From Sphingomonas phyllosphaerae FA2 (GTDB lineage Bacteria > Pseudomonadota > Alphaproteobacteria > Sphingomonadales > Sphingomonadaceae), in NCBI RefSeq assembly GCF_000427645.1, contig NZ_KE386571.1, positions 620,001 to 684,000 of the forward strand: DNA of 64,000 nucleotides. Direction: 5' to 3'. How positions within the stretch are numbered: position 1 is the stretch's first letter; every line of letters begins with the position of its first letter. Positions 38,868 to 47,323 of this stretch are shown here, one piece after another. The translations under genes and the position numbers were made by a program. The notes below the pieces were generated by a model that ran no database searches, was not told the origin of the DNA, and saw only the letters and a list, made by a program, of their open reading frames with translations.

Positions 38868-38885
38868 TGTCAAGCATGGCTGACA
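38868..38885. promoter_or_regulatory. Candidate operator 2 of the XRE regulator
   Basis: TGTCAAGCATGGCTGACA: same arms (TGTCA/TGACA) and same 18-base length as operator 1, exactly 40 bases away centre to centre (about four helical turns). It lies between the regulator and glyQ, which diverge. Confidence 0.6.
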
Positions 38886-38945
38886 TCATCCCGTCCTCCG
38901 TCGCTCGCTTGATTCGATCCGGCCCTTGCGCCACAGGCTCGGCGC

Positions 38946-39848
38946 GTGACCGACATCAGCGCTCCCCGCCCGCTCAGCTTCCAGGCGATGATCCTGCGGC
39001 TCCACCAATATTGGTCGGAGCGCGGCTGTGCGATCCTCCAGCCCTATGACATGGAAATGGGGGCCGGCACCTTCCACCCCGCCACCACGCTGCGCGCGCT
39101 GGGGCCGGACACGTGGAACGCCGCTTATGTCCAGCCGTGCCGCCGCCCGACCGACGGCCGCTATGGCGAGAACCCCAACCGGCTCCAGCATTATTACCAA
39201 TATCAGGTGATCCTGAAGCCGAGCCCGCCCGACCTGCAGGAACTCTACCTTGGCAGCCTCGCTGCGATCGGCGTCGATACCGGGCTGCACGACATCCGCT
39301 TCGTCGAGGACGATTGGGAGAGCCCGACGCTCGGCGCGTGGGGGCTGGGCTGGGAGGTCTGGTGCGACGGGATGGAGGTGACGCAATTCACCTATTTCCA
39401 GCAGATGGGCGGGTTCGACATGAAGCCGGTCGCGGGCGAGCTGACCTACGGGCTCGAACGGCTGGCGATGTACATCCAGAATGTCGACAACGTCTACGAT
39501 CTGGCGTTCAACGATGCCGGGGTCTCCTATGGCGACGTGTTCCTCGAGAACGAACGCCAGATGTCGACGTGGAATTTCGAGGTCGCCGACACCGACGCGC
39601 TGTTCGACCTGTTCAGAAAGGCCGCGGCGGAATGCGAGCGCAGCCTTGCCGCCAAGCTGCCGATTCCTGCCTATGAGCAGGCGATCAAGGCCAGCCACAC
39701 CTTCAACCTGTTGCAGGCGCGCGGCGTGATCTCGGTCGCCGAGCGGCAGGCCTATATCGGCCGCGTCCGCGACCTCGCGAAGGCGGCGTGCGCGGCGTAT
39801 ATGGAAAAGAACGGCTGGGCGGAGCCGCTCAAGGTCCCGGCGGCGTGA
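38946..39848 (+). CDS. glyQ: Glycyl-tRNA synthetase alpha subunit
   Basis: A 300-residue catalytic subunit of the bacterial heterotetrameric GlyRS. Class II motifs are in [60 protein letters not shown] and [20 protein letters not shown]. The start codon is GTG at 38946. An inverted-end element separates it from glyS, so the pair is not overlapping as in many relatives. No T-box is expected or seen. Confidence 0.96.
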   Translation: MTDISAPRPLSFQAMILRLHQYWSERGCAILQPYDMEMGAGTFHPATTLRALGPDTWNAAYVQPCRRPTDGRYGENPNRLQHYYQYQVILKPSPPDLQELYLGSLAAIGVDTGLHDIRFVEDDWESPTLGAWGLGWEVWCDGMEVTQFTYFQQMGGFDMKPVAGELTYGLERLAMYIQNVDNVYDLAFNDAGVSYGDVFLENERQMSTWNFEVADTDALFDLFRKAAAECERSLAAKLPIPAYEQAIKASHTFNLLQARGVISVAERQAYIGRVRDLAKAACAAYMEKNGWAEPLKVPAA

Positions 39849-39876
39849 CGCGCTGCCGACTCGCCGCGCAGAGATT

Positions 39877-40017
39877 GTTCGCGCAGGGGCGCGGAGGCGC
39901 AGAGATGGTGCGCGCGCGGCGCATGTCCGCGGTAGCAATCTCGTCAAGCGCCGGCGGCTCCGGCGATGCGCTGGCCGCTGACGCGCCCTCTCTGCGCCTC
40001 CGCGCCTCTGCGCGAAC
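39877..40017. repeat. Short inverted-end element between glyQ and glyS, without a gene
   Basis: The left end 39877–39905 (gttcgcgcaggggcgcggag...) and right end 39989–40017 are inverted copies with a single mismatch over 29 bases. They belong to the same family as the ends of the GxxExxY element. The interior of about 83 bases has no credible gene. It fills nearly all of the glyQ–glyS gap. Confidence 0.82.
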
Positions 40018-40083
40018 TAACCTTCTTCTTCCTCTTCGCGTCCTCGCGGCTTCGCGTGACCCCAACCAAACGGCCCGCCCAGC

Positions 40084-42141
40084 ATGACCGACTTCCTTCT
40101 CGAACTCCGCTCCGAGGAAATCCCCGCGCGGATGCAGGCCAAGGCGCGTGAGGATCTCGCGCGGCTGTTCGCGGCCGAGCTGGCGAAAGCCGGCCTCACC
40201 GCCGCCGCGACCGTCACCTATGCGACCCCGCGTCGCCTGACGCTGATCCTACGCGAGCTGCCCGACGCCACGCAGGCAGTCAGCGAGGAAGTAAAAGGCC
40301 CTCGCGCCTCCGCCCCGCCGCAGGCGCTGGACGGCTTCCTCCGCAAGACCGGGCTGACCCGCGAACAACTCACCGAGCGCGACGGCGTGCTCTACGCGGT
40401 GACCGAAAAGCCGGGTCGCGCGACCGCCGACGTGCTCGCCGAGGCGATCCCCGCCGTGATCCGCGCCTTCCCGTGGCCGAAGTCGATGCGCTGGGGCGAC
40501 GCCTCGCTGTCGACCGAGAGCCTGCGCTGGGTCCGCCCGCTGCAAGGGATCGTCGCCTTGCTTGGCGAACAGGTCGTGCCGGTCACGATCGCCGGGATCG
40601 CCAGCGGCGCGGCGACGCTCGGGCATCGCTTCCACCATCCGGGCGTGATCACGATCGGCTCGGCGGCGGATTATGTCGAGAAGCTGCGCGCCTGCCACGT
40701 CATCGTCAATCAGGACGAGCGCGCCGCGCTGATCCGCGACCGCGCCGCCGCGCTCGCCGCCGAGGCCGGGCTGGTGCTGGTCGAGGACGAGGGGCTGGTC
40801 GCCGAGAATGCCGGGCTGACCGAATGGCCGGTGCCGCTGCTCGGCCGCTTCGACGCGGAGTTCCTGTCGGTGCCGCCCGAGGTCATCCAGTTGACCGCGC
40901 GGGTGAACCAGAAATATTTCGTGTGCCGCGACGGGACGGGCAAGCTCGCGAACGCGTTTGTCTGTACCGCTAACATTGACGCGCACGACGGCGGCGCGAA
41001 GATTGTCGAGGGCAACCGCAAGGTGCTCGCCGCCCGGCTGAGCGATGCGCGCTTCTTCTACGACACCGATCTAAAGGTGCCTCTGGCGGAGCAGGCGAAG
41101 AAGCTCGACCGGATCGTCTTCCACGAAAAGCTCGGCACCGTCGCCGACAAGGTCGAGCGCGTCGCCAAGCTGGCGCGCTGGCTGGTCGAGGAGGGCGTGG
41201 TCGGCACGCCTGACCTCGCCGACAAGGCCGAGCGCGCCGGGCGGCTCGCGAAGGCCGACCTCGTCACCGGCATGGTCGGTGAATTCCCCGAGCTACAGGG
41301 GCTGATGGGCGGTTATTACGCCGCCGCGCAGGGCGAGGACGAAGCCGTCGCGAACGCAATCCGCGACCATTACAAGCCGGTCGGGCAGGGCGACGACGTA
41401 CCGACCGAACCGGTGACGGTCGCGGTGGCGCTGGCCGACAAGCTGGATAGCCTCGAGCAGTTTTTTGCGATTGGACAGGCGCCGACCGGATCGAAGGACC
41501 CGTTCGCGCTCCGTCGCTCGGCGCTGGGTGTCATCCGCCTGATCACCGAGAACAACCTGCGCTACCGTGTGCCGCCTGATCTACTCGATTTCTTCGCCGA
41601 CCGCCTCAAGGTCCAGCAACGCGAAGCCGGCGTCCGCCACGATCTGATCGACGCGGTCTTCGCGCTCGGCGGCGAGGACGATCTCGTCCGCCTGCTCGCT
41701 CGCGTACGTGCGCTGCAATCGTTCGTCACCACCGACGACGGTGCGAATCTGCTCGCCGGCTACAAGCGCGCCGCCAACATCCTGAAGAAAGAAAACTTCC
41801 TCGTCGCCCCTGCGCAGGCAGGGGCCCATGTCTCTGTCGATCAGGCGGTGCCGCCCGTGGCCGCGGACGAAGGGCTGTCCTACACGCCCGAAAGGGACGA
41901 AGTTGCGCTGATCGCGGCGCTCGACGCTGCCGAGCCCGCCGCCGCGCAGGCGATCGAACGCGAGGACTTCGAAGGCGCGATGGCCGCGCTCGCGACGCTC
42001 CGCGCGCCGATCGACGCGTTCTTTGATAGCGTTATCGTAAACGATGCTGATCCGCAAAAGCGTTCAACACGTTTAAAGCTGCTGGCGCGCGTTCGCGCCG
42101 CAGTGCACAAGGTCGCCGATTTCTCGAGAATCGAGGGCTGA
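40084..42141 (+). CDS. glyS: Glycyl-tRNA synthetase beta subunit, with repeat-derived insert
   Basis: 685 residues. MTDFLLELRSEEIPARMQAK, MRWGDASLSTESLRWVRPLQ and LTARVNQKYFVCRDGTGKLA are beta-subunit hallmarks; the C-terminal part carries the anticodon-binding-like domain (DFFDSVIVNDADPQ-like FFDSVIVNDADPQKR). It is needed for tRNA-Gly binding by the GlyQ/GlyS complex. Residues 574–585 (VAPAQAGAHVSV) are encoded by a family A palindromic repeat that lies in frame and keeps the reading frame open. The stretch after it (DQAVPPVAADEGLSYTPERD) is low in conservation, so the insert probably lies in a tolerant loop. Confidence 0.95.
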   Translation: MTDFLLELRSEEIPARMQAKAREDLARLFAAELAKAGLTAAATVTYATPRRLTLILRELPDATQAVSEEVKGPRASAPPQALDGFLRKTGLTREQLTERDGVLYAVTEKPGRATADVLAEAIPAVIRAFPWPKSMRWGDASLSTESLRWVRPLQGIVALLGEQVVPVTIAGIASGAATLGHRFHHPGVITIGSAADYVEKLRACHVIVNQDERAALIRDRAAALAAEAGLVLVEDEGLVAENAGLTEWPVPLLGRFDAEFLSVPPEVIQLTARVNQKYFVCRDGTGKLANAFVCTANIDAHDGGAKIVEGNRKVLAARLSDARFFYDTDLKVPLAEQAKKLDRIVFHEKLGTVADKVERVAKLARWLVEEGVVGTPDLADKAERAGRLAKADLVTGMVGEFPELQGLMGGYYAAAQGEDEAVANAIRDHYKPVGQGDDVPTEPVTVAVALADKLDSLEQFFAIGQAPTGSKDPFALRRSALGVIRLITENNLRYRVPPDLLDFFADRLKVQQREAGVRHDLIDAVFALGGEDDLVRLLARVRALQSFVTTDDGANLLAGYKRAANILKKENFLVAPAQAGAHVSVDQAVPPVAADEGLSYTPERDEVALIAALDAAEPAAAQAIEREDFEGAMAALATLRAPIDAFFDSVIVNDADPQKRSTRLKLLARVRAAVHKVADFSRIEG
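41802..41838. repeat. Single family A palindromic unit inside glyS
   Basis: cgtcgcccctgcgcaggcag... continues to the ggggcccatgtct end, the same 37-base unit as at 1542–1578 and 37100–37136. It is read in frame by glyS as VAPAQAGAHVSV. Confidence 0.85.
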
Positions 42142-42160
42142 CGGACACCCGCCAGCGTCT

Positions 42161-42178
42161 CAACTTTCGCAACATTCG
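42161..42178 (+). promoter_or_regulatory. Tandem 9-bp repeat upstream of ppdK
   Basis: CAACTTTCG followed directly by CAACATTCG, ending 36 bases before the ppdK ATG. The same 9-mer occurs three times between rpsF and fabD (57454–57485), in the same orientation relative to rpsF. Likely a regulator site; the regulator is unknown to me. Confidence 0.45.
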
Positions 42179-42214
42179 CGTGGCCAACCGACGCGAGATC
42201 AAGGACTTGGCACG

Positions 42215-44884
42215 ATGACCCAGCGTTACGTCTATCGCTTCGGTGGCGGCGTCTCCGACGGGGGCAAGGGCGACAAGAATTTGCTCGGCGGCAAAGGCGC
42301 GAACCTCGCCGAGATGGCGTCGATCGACCTGCCGGTGCCGCCGGGCTTCACGATCTCGACGGCGATGTGCACGCGTTACTACGAGGAAGGCGAGCGCTTC
42401 CCCGATTCGCTCAAGGCCGAGGTCGCCGAGGGGATCGCGCATATCGAGCGGATCACCGGCAAGGCGTTCGGCGACGCCGCCGATCCGCTGCTGGTGTCGG
42501 TGCGGTCGGGCGCGCGGGTGTCGATGCCGGGGATGATGGACACCGTCCTCAACCTGGGGCTCAACGATGCGACGGTCGAGGGGCTGGCCGCGACCAGCGG
42601 CGACGAGCGCTTCGCCTGGGACAGCTACCGCCGCTTCATCCAGATGTATTCGGACGTGGTGCTCGAACTCGATCACGGCGCGTTCGAGGAAGCGCTGGAG
42701 ATCGCCAAGGAAGACCGCGGCTACACCCTCGATACCGAGCTGTCGGCGGCGGACTGGCGCGAACTGGTCGCCGAGTACAAGGCGATCGTTGCCAAGGAAT
42801 GGGGCAAGCCGTTCCCGCAGGACGTGCATGACCAGCTCTGGGGCGCGGTCGGCGCGGTGTTCGGCTCGTGGCAGTCGGAGCGCGCGAAGGTGTATCGCCG
42901 CCTCAACCACATCCCCGGCGACTGGGGCACCGCGGTCAACGTGCAGGCGATGGTGTTCGGCAACATGGGCGACACCAGCGCGACCGGCGTCGCCTTCACG
43001 CGCGATCCCGCCAAGGGCGACCGCGCTTATTACGGCGAATTCCTCATCAATGCGCAGGGCGAGGATGTCGTCGCCGGCATCCGCACCCCGCAATATCTGA
43101 CGAAGGCCGCGCGCGAGGAAGCGGGGGCGAAGCCGCTGTCGATGGAAGAGGCGTTGCCCGAGGTTTATACCGAACTGGCGGCGGTCTTCGACAAGCTCGA
43201 AACCCACTACCGTGACATGCAGGACATCGAGTTCACGGTCGAGCGCGGGAAGCTGTGGATGCTCCAGACCCGCTCGGGCAAGCGCACCGCCAAGGCCGCG
43301 CTCAAGATCGCGGTCGAGATGGCGAGCGAGGGGCTGATCACGCGGGAGGAAGCGATCGCGCGCGTCGAGCCGCAGGCACTCGACCAGTTGCTCCATCCGA
43401 CGCTCGACCCCGATGCGCCGCGCGACGTGCTGACCAAGGGGCTGCCCGCCTCGCCCGGCGCGGCGAGCGGACTCGTGGTGTTCGACGCCGACACCGCCGA
43501 GCGGATGGCGGCGGACGGCAAGGCGGTGATCCTCGTCCGCACCGAAACCAGCCCCGAGGACATTCACGGGATGCACGCCGCGAAGGGGATCCTCACCGCG
43601 CGCGGCGGGATGACCAGCCACGCGGCGGTGGTCGCGCGCGGCATGGGGCGGCCGTGCGTGTCGGGTGCCGGGTCGCTGTCGATCTCCGCGAAGGACAAGG
43701 TATTGCGCGTCGGCGGGCGTGAGGTGCGCGAGGGTGATACGCTGACGATCGACGGCGCGACCGGCGAGGTGATGGTCGGCGAGGTCGCGACGATCCAGCC
43801 CGAGCTGGCCGGCGATTTCGGGACGTTGATGGAATGGGCCGATGGCGTGCGTCGCCTCAAGGTCCGCGCCAATGCCGAGACGCCGCTCGACTGCCGCACC
43901 GCGCGTGATTTCGGCGCGGAGGGTGTCGGGCTGTGCCGCACCGAGCATATGTTCTTCGACGCGGCGCGGATCACCGCGGTGCGGCAGATGATCCTCGCCG
44001 AGGACGAGGCGGGGCGGCGCGCGGCGCTGGAGAAATTGCTCCCCGAACAGCGCGCCGATTTCACCGCGATCTTCGAGGTGATGGCGGGGCTGCCGGTGAC
44101 GGTGCGCTTGCTCGACCCGCCGCTCCACGAATTCCTGCCGCATGAGGAAAACGAGTTCGCCGAGGTCGGGCGCGCGACCGGGTTGTCGGTCGAGCAATTG
44201 AAGCGCCGCGCGGCCGAGCTGCACGAGTTCAACCCGATGCTCGGGCATCGTGGCTGCCGGCTGGGCGTGACCTATCCCGAAATCTACGAGATGCAGGCGC
44301 GTGCGATCTTCGAGGCGGCGATCGACGTCGCGGAGAAATCCGGCGAGGCGCCGATCCCCGAGGTGATGATCCCGCTGGTCGGGACGAAGCGCGAGCTGGA
44401 GTTGATGAAGACCGTCGTCGACGCAGCGGCGAAGGCGGTGTTCGCCGAGCGCGGGCGGACGCTCGACTATCTGGTCGGCACGATGATCGAGCTGCCCCGC
44501 GCCGCACTGCGCGCGGGTGAGATCGCAGAAGCGGGCGAGTTCTTCTCGTTCGGCACCAATGACCTGACGCAGACGACGCTCGGCGTCAGCCGCGACGACG
44601 CCAGCCGCTTCCTCGGTGCCTATGTCGAAAAGGGCATTTACGCCCGCGATCCGTTCGTCAGCCTCGATGTCGAGGGTGTCGGGGAACTGGTTGAAATCGC
44701 GGCCGAGCGCGGGCGCAAGACGCGACCTGGTATCAAGCTCGGCATCTGCGGCGAACATGGCGGTGATCCGGCGTCGATCGCGTTCTGCGAACAGGTCGGG
44801 CTCGATTACGTCTCTGCTTCGCCGTACCGCGTGCCGATCGCACGACTGGCGGCGGCGCAGGCAGCGTTGCAGGCGCGCGCATGA
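42215..44884 (+). CDS. ppdK: Pyruvate, phosphate dikinase
   Basis: An 889-residue enzyme that interconverts pyruvate + ATP + Pi and PEP + AMP + PPi. The N-terminal ATP-grasp domain starts GGGVSDGGKGDKNLLGGKGA. The swivelling phosphohistidine domain has GGMTSHAAVVARGMGRPCVS with catalytic His469. The C-terminal PEP/pyruvate barrel has GVGLCRTEHMFF and GICGEHGGDP with Cys845. The length is normal. AAGGA precedes the ATG. It lets the cell switch between glycolytic and gluconeogenic PEP use. No regulatory protein gene (DUF299) is adjacent. Confidence 0.97.
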   Translation: MTQRYVYRFGGGVSDGGKGDKNLLGGKGANLAEMASIDLPVPPGFTISTAMCTRYYEEGERFPDSLKAEVAEGIAHIERITGKAFGDAADPLLVSVRSGARVSMPGMMDTVLNLGLNDATVEGLAATSGDERFAWDSYRRFIQMYSDVVLELDHGAFEEALEIAKEDRGYTLDTELSAADWRELVAEYKAIVAKEWGKPFPQDVHDQLWGAVGAVFGSWQSERAKVYRRLNHIPGDWGTAVNVQAMVFGNMGDTSATGVAFTRDPAKGDRAYYGEFLINAQGEDVVAGIRTPQYLTKAAREEAGAKPLSMEEALPEVYTELAAVFDKLETHYRDMQDIEFTVERGKLWMLQTRSGKRTAKAALKIAVEMASEGLITREEAIARVEPQALDQLLHPTLDPDAPRDVLTKGLPASPGAASGLVVFDADTAERMAADGKAVILVRTETSPEDIHGMHAAKGILTARGGMTSHAAVVARGMGRPCVSGAGSLSISAKDKVLRVGGREVREGDTLTIDGATGEVMVGEVATIQPELAGDFGTLMEWADGVRRLKVRANAETPLDCRTARDFGAEGVGLCRTEHMFFDAARITAVRQMILAEDEAGRRAALEKLLPEQRADFTAIFEVMAGLPVTVRLLDPPLHEFLPHEENEFAEVGRATGLSVEQLKRRAAELHEFNPMLGHRGCRLGVTYPEIYEMQARAIFEAAIDVAEKSGEAPIPEVMIPLVGTKRELELMKTVVDAAAKAVFAERGRTLDYLVGTMIELPRAALRAGEIAEAGEFFSFGTNDLTQTTLGVSRDDASRFLGAYVEKGIYARDPFVSLDVEGVGELVEIAAERGRKTRPGIKLGICGEHGGDPASIAFCEQVGLDYVSASPYRVPIARLAAAQAALQARA

Positions 44885-45621
44885 TCCGGCGGGCGGCGGC
44901 GGCGGCGGTGTTTGTGTTGACGCCGGCGTCGGCGAGCGCCGCGGTGACGATCGGGACGCAGATCGTCGACACGCGCATCACCGGGACGATTGCCGCGGCA
45001 CCGCTCGATTCATCGGGCAGCGACGCGGCGACGCGCGTCGGCACGATCAGCGCGGCGGCGCAACTTGTTGAGCGGGGCGGATTTCCTGCGGTGCGGGGAC
45101 GGTCTTCGGTGGTGGCGGAACTGGGGAGCGCGGAGCGTGGACGGGTGACGTTTCAGCGTACGTTGACGCCCGGTGGGATCGCCAGCGGTAACGCGGTGAC
45201 GGCTAGCAGCGCGAATTACCGGTACTTCTTCACGACCGATACGGAAGCGGTGTTCGAGGTCGACTGGGGTGTTTCGGCGTTCGGCGAGGGTGCGGACGGG
45301 CAGCTGCCGGGTCAATCGGTATCACTTGCGGCACGGAGCGGTGCCGCGGCGTTGCTGAAAATAGGACCCTTGGGGAACGGTGCGAGCGGCGATACGCAGG
45401 TTTTGCTCGGGCCCGGTAGCTATGAATTCCGCATCGAGGACGCGTTTTCGCCACAAGCGTCGGCCGGACAGAGCAGCGGCCTGTCGAGCCAGTACAGCTT
45501 CGCGATCCGCGCGGTGCCGGAGCCGGCGACATGGGCGCTGATGCTGGTCGGGTTCGGTGCCGTCGGGATGGCGGCGCGGCGGGCGCGGAAGGGCTCTGCC
45601 TTTTCGGTGCGTCGGACGTGA
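44881..45621 (+). CDS. PEPxxWA-CTERM sorting-domain protein
   Basis: 246 residues. A Sec signal (MIRRAAAAAVFVLTPASASA) leads a beta-rich, Gly/Ala/Ser-rich exported domain. The C-terminus is the sorting tripartite signal: VPEPATWALMLVGFGAVGMA then RRARK, the form processed by exosortases in sphingomonads. Its start overlaps the ppdK stop (ATGA), an odd pairing of a metabolic enzyme and a surface protein. The mature domain has no motif I recognise; it may be part of the extracellular matrix. Confidence 0.85.
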   Translation: MIRRAAAAAVFVLTPASASAAVTIGTQIVDTRITGTIAAAPLDSSGSDAATRVGTISAAAQLVERGGFPAVRGRSSVVAELGSAERGRVTFQRTLTPGGIASGNAVTASSANYRYFFTTDTEAVFEVDWGVSAFGEGADGQLPGQSVSLAARSGAAALLKIGPLGNGASGDTQVLLGPGSYEFRIEDAFSPQASAGQSSGLSSQYSFAIRAVPEPATWALMLVGFGAVGMAARRARKGSAFSVRRT

Positions 45622-45642
45622 TGTGATCGAGCGGTATCAGAA

Positions 45643-45676
45643 GAAGCGGGGCCCCGGATCAAGTCCGGGGCGACGG
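45643..45676. repeat. Family D palindromic unit (half copy)
   Basis: gaagcggggccccggatcaa and the following tccggggcgacgg match the right unit at 6474–6507. It forms a ccccgga/tccgggg hairpin just after the PEP-CTERM gene. Confidence 0.75.
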
Positions 45677-45722
45677 TGATTGCTCAATGACGCGATGGAT
45701 GAAACCCGTTTGGACCGTTGAA

Positions 45723-45801
45723 CCGTCATTGCGAGCGTAGCGACGCAGGCGAGAGCTGGATCAAGACGCCCTGGATTGCTTCGCTACGCTCGCAATGACG
45801 G
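45723..45801. repeat. Palindromic repeat pair, family B, with degraded left arm
   Basis: The right arm (45769–45801) is a full copy; the left arm matches only over ccgtcattgcgagcgtagcg and then diverges. It lies between convergent genes. Confidence 0.78.
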
Positions 45802-45836
45802 AGGTGTTGGACGTCCTCCGCCGCTGATCGGTGGGA

Positions 45837-46286
45837 TCAGATGAAGCCCCGGTCGCGCGGGTGGCCGGGTGCCAGGCGGTCGCCTTCATAGCGGTCGCCA
45901 TCGAACGGGCGATCGTCGCGTACGTAGCGATCGTCGGCGATCGGCCGGGCGGCGGACAGGCGGCTGTTCTCGCGCTCGAGTTCGTCGTTCTCGCGCTTCA
46001 ACTCTGCGACACGCTCGTTGGCGAGATCGCGCTCACGCTCCAGCTCGGTGACGCGGGTGCCGACCGTGCCATAATCGCGCTCCAACTCGGCGGCGCGCTT
46101 CGTGGCGGTGTCGTGGTCGCGCTCAAGCTCGCTGATGCGCTTGCTGGTCACCGCATGCGCGTCGCGCTCCGCGACGTAGCGCGCCTTCCACTTGCGGCCG
46201 CCGGGATGGCTGGCGAGGCCGAACAGCCATCCGGCAATCAGCGCGACCGCCAGCGCGATATATTGCGTCGTCGTGGTGAACAGCAT
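45837..46286 (-). CDS. Membrane-anchored coiled-coil protein
   Basis: 149 residues. One N-terminal membrane helix (about 8–28, QYIALAVALIAGWLFGLASH) is followed by a long charged coiled coil with repeated ISELERDHD, AAELERDYG, VTELERERD and VAELKREND heptads (about 50–108). The tail is Asp/Arg-rich. GGAGGA precedes the ATG. It follows tadC on the same strand after about 50 bases and may be carried in the Tad transcript, but nothing shows that it is a pilus component. Confidence 0.8.
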   Translation of the reverse strand: MLFTTTTQYIALAVALIAGWLFGLASHPGGRKWKARYVAERDAHAVTSKRISELERDHDTATKRAAELERDYGTVGTRVTELERERDLANERVAELKRENDELERENSRLSAARPIADDRYVRDDRPFDGDRYEGDRLAPGHPRDRGFI

Positions 46287-46338
46287 GACGGTCCTCCGTT
46301 CGTTATCGTCGCTGAACGACGGAGGCGGGAGGCTGTTC

Positions 46339-47322
46339 CTACGGCTTGGCGTTGATGAACGAGTCGTTGAGCGAGCAGGCCGCCGGGCCGAGGATGACGA
46401 TGAACAGCACCGGCAGGATGAACAGGATCAGCGGCACCGTCATGATCGCCGGCAGCCGCGCGGCCTTCTCCTCGGCGCGCATCATGCGTTCGTGACGGAA
46501 CTCCGCCGACAGCACGCGAAGCGCGCTGGCGAGCGGGGTGCCGTATTTCTCGGTCTGGATCATCGTCGTCACCACGCCGCGCACCGCATCCAAATCGACG
46601 CGATTGGCGAGATTCTCGAACGCCTGTCGACGATCGGTCAGGAAGCCAAGCTCGATCGCGGTCAGCGCGAATTCCTCGCCGAGTTCGGGGTACGCCTTGC
46701 CCAGTTCGCGCGAGACGCGGTGGAAGGCGGCGTCGACGGTCAGCCCGGCCTCGGCGCAGATCACCAGCAGGTCGAGCGCGTCGGGCAGCCCCTTGCGGAT
46801 CCCGTCGGTGCGCTTCGTGATCTTGTTCTTCAGGAAGATGTCGGGCGCCTTGTAGGCGAGCACGAACGTACCCGCGACCAGCCCGTAGCGCTTGAGCGCG
46901 CCCCATTCCGGAAAGGCGTCGAGCAGATAGACCCAGACCACCATCAGCCCGCCGAACACGATCGGCAGCACCAATCGGCCGAAGATCACCGCGACCGCCC
47001 ATTCCTTGTTGCGGATACCGGCCTGGATCAGCTTGCGCTGCGCCTCCTTGACCTGTTCGTCCTGCAACACGCGCAACGACGACAGCAATGCACGGACACG
47101 GTCAGCGGTGTTGCTCTGGTGCACCAGCTTGGTACGGCGCTTCGCAGTCGAGGCGGTGATGCCCGCCTTCAACTGCTCGCGCCGATCGTTAAGTGCGCGC
47201 ACGCGGCGCGTCATCGGATCGCGCAGGCTGCGCGTCGCATAGCCGGCCACCAGCAGCGCCGCCCCGACCGCGGGCAGCAGGGTGAGAAGCATCAGCAGGT
47301 CGAGGCCGAAGATCATGGGCAT
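46339..47322 (-). CDS. tadC: Tad pilus platform protein TadC
   Basis: A 327-residue inner membrane protein of the T2SS-F family. The cytoplasmic part contains GLPDALDLLVICAEAGLTVD, ELGFLTDRRQAFENLANR and TPLASALRVLSAEFR; membrane segments lie at about 5–27, 106–145 and 290–315. TadC pairs with TadB as the platform that couples the ATPase to pilin polymerisation. It overlaps nothing but starts one base from the tadB stop. It is the last clear tad gene in this direction. Confidence 0.9.
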   Translation of the reverse strand: MPMIFGLDLLMLLTLLPAVGAALLVAGYATRSLRDPMTRRVRALNDRREQLKAGITASTAKRRTKLVHQSNTADRVRALLSSLRVLQDEQVKEAQRKLIQAGIRNKEWAVAVIFGRLVLPIVFGGLMVVWVYLLDAFPEWGALKRYGLVAGTFVLAYKAPDIFLKNKITKRTDGIRKGLPDALDLLVICAEAGLTVDAAFHRVSRELGKAYPELGEEFALTAIELGFLTDRRQAFENLANRVDLDAVRGVVTTMIQTEKYGTPLASALRVLSAEFRHERMMRAEEKAARLPAIMTVPLILFILPVLFIVILGPAACSLNDSFINAKP

Positions 47323-47323
47323 A

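Noticed and set aside
42032-44758. A 908-codon open frame opposite ppdK and the glyS end
   Set aside because: It spans two real genes on the other strand and shows no protein signature.
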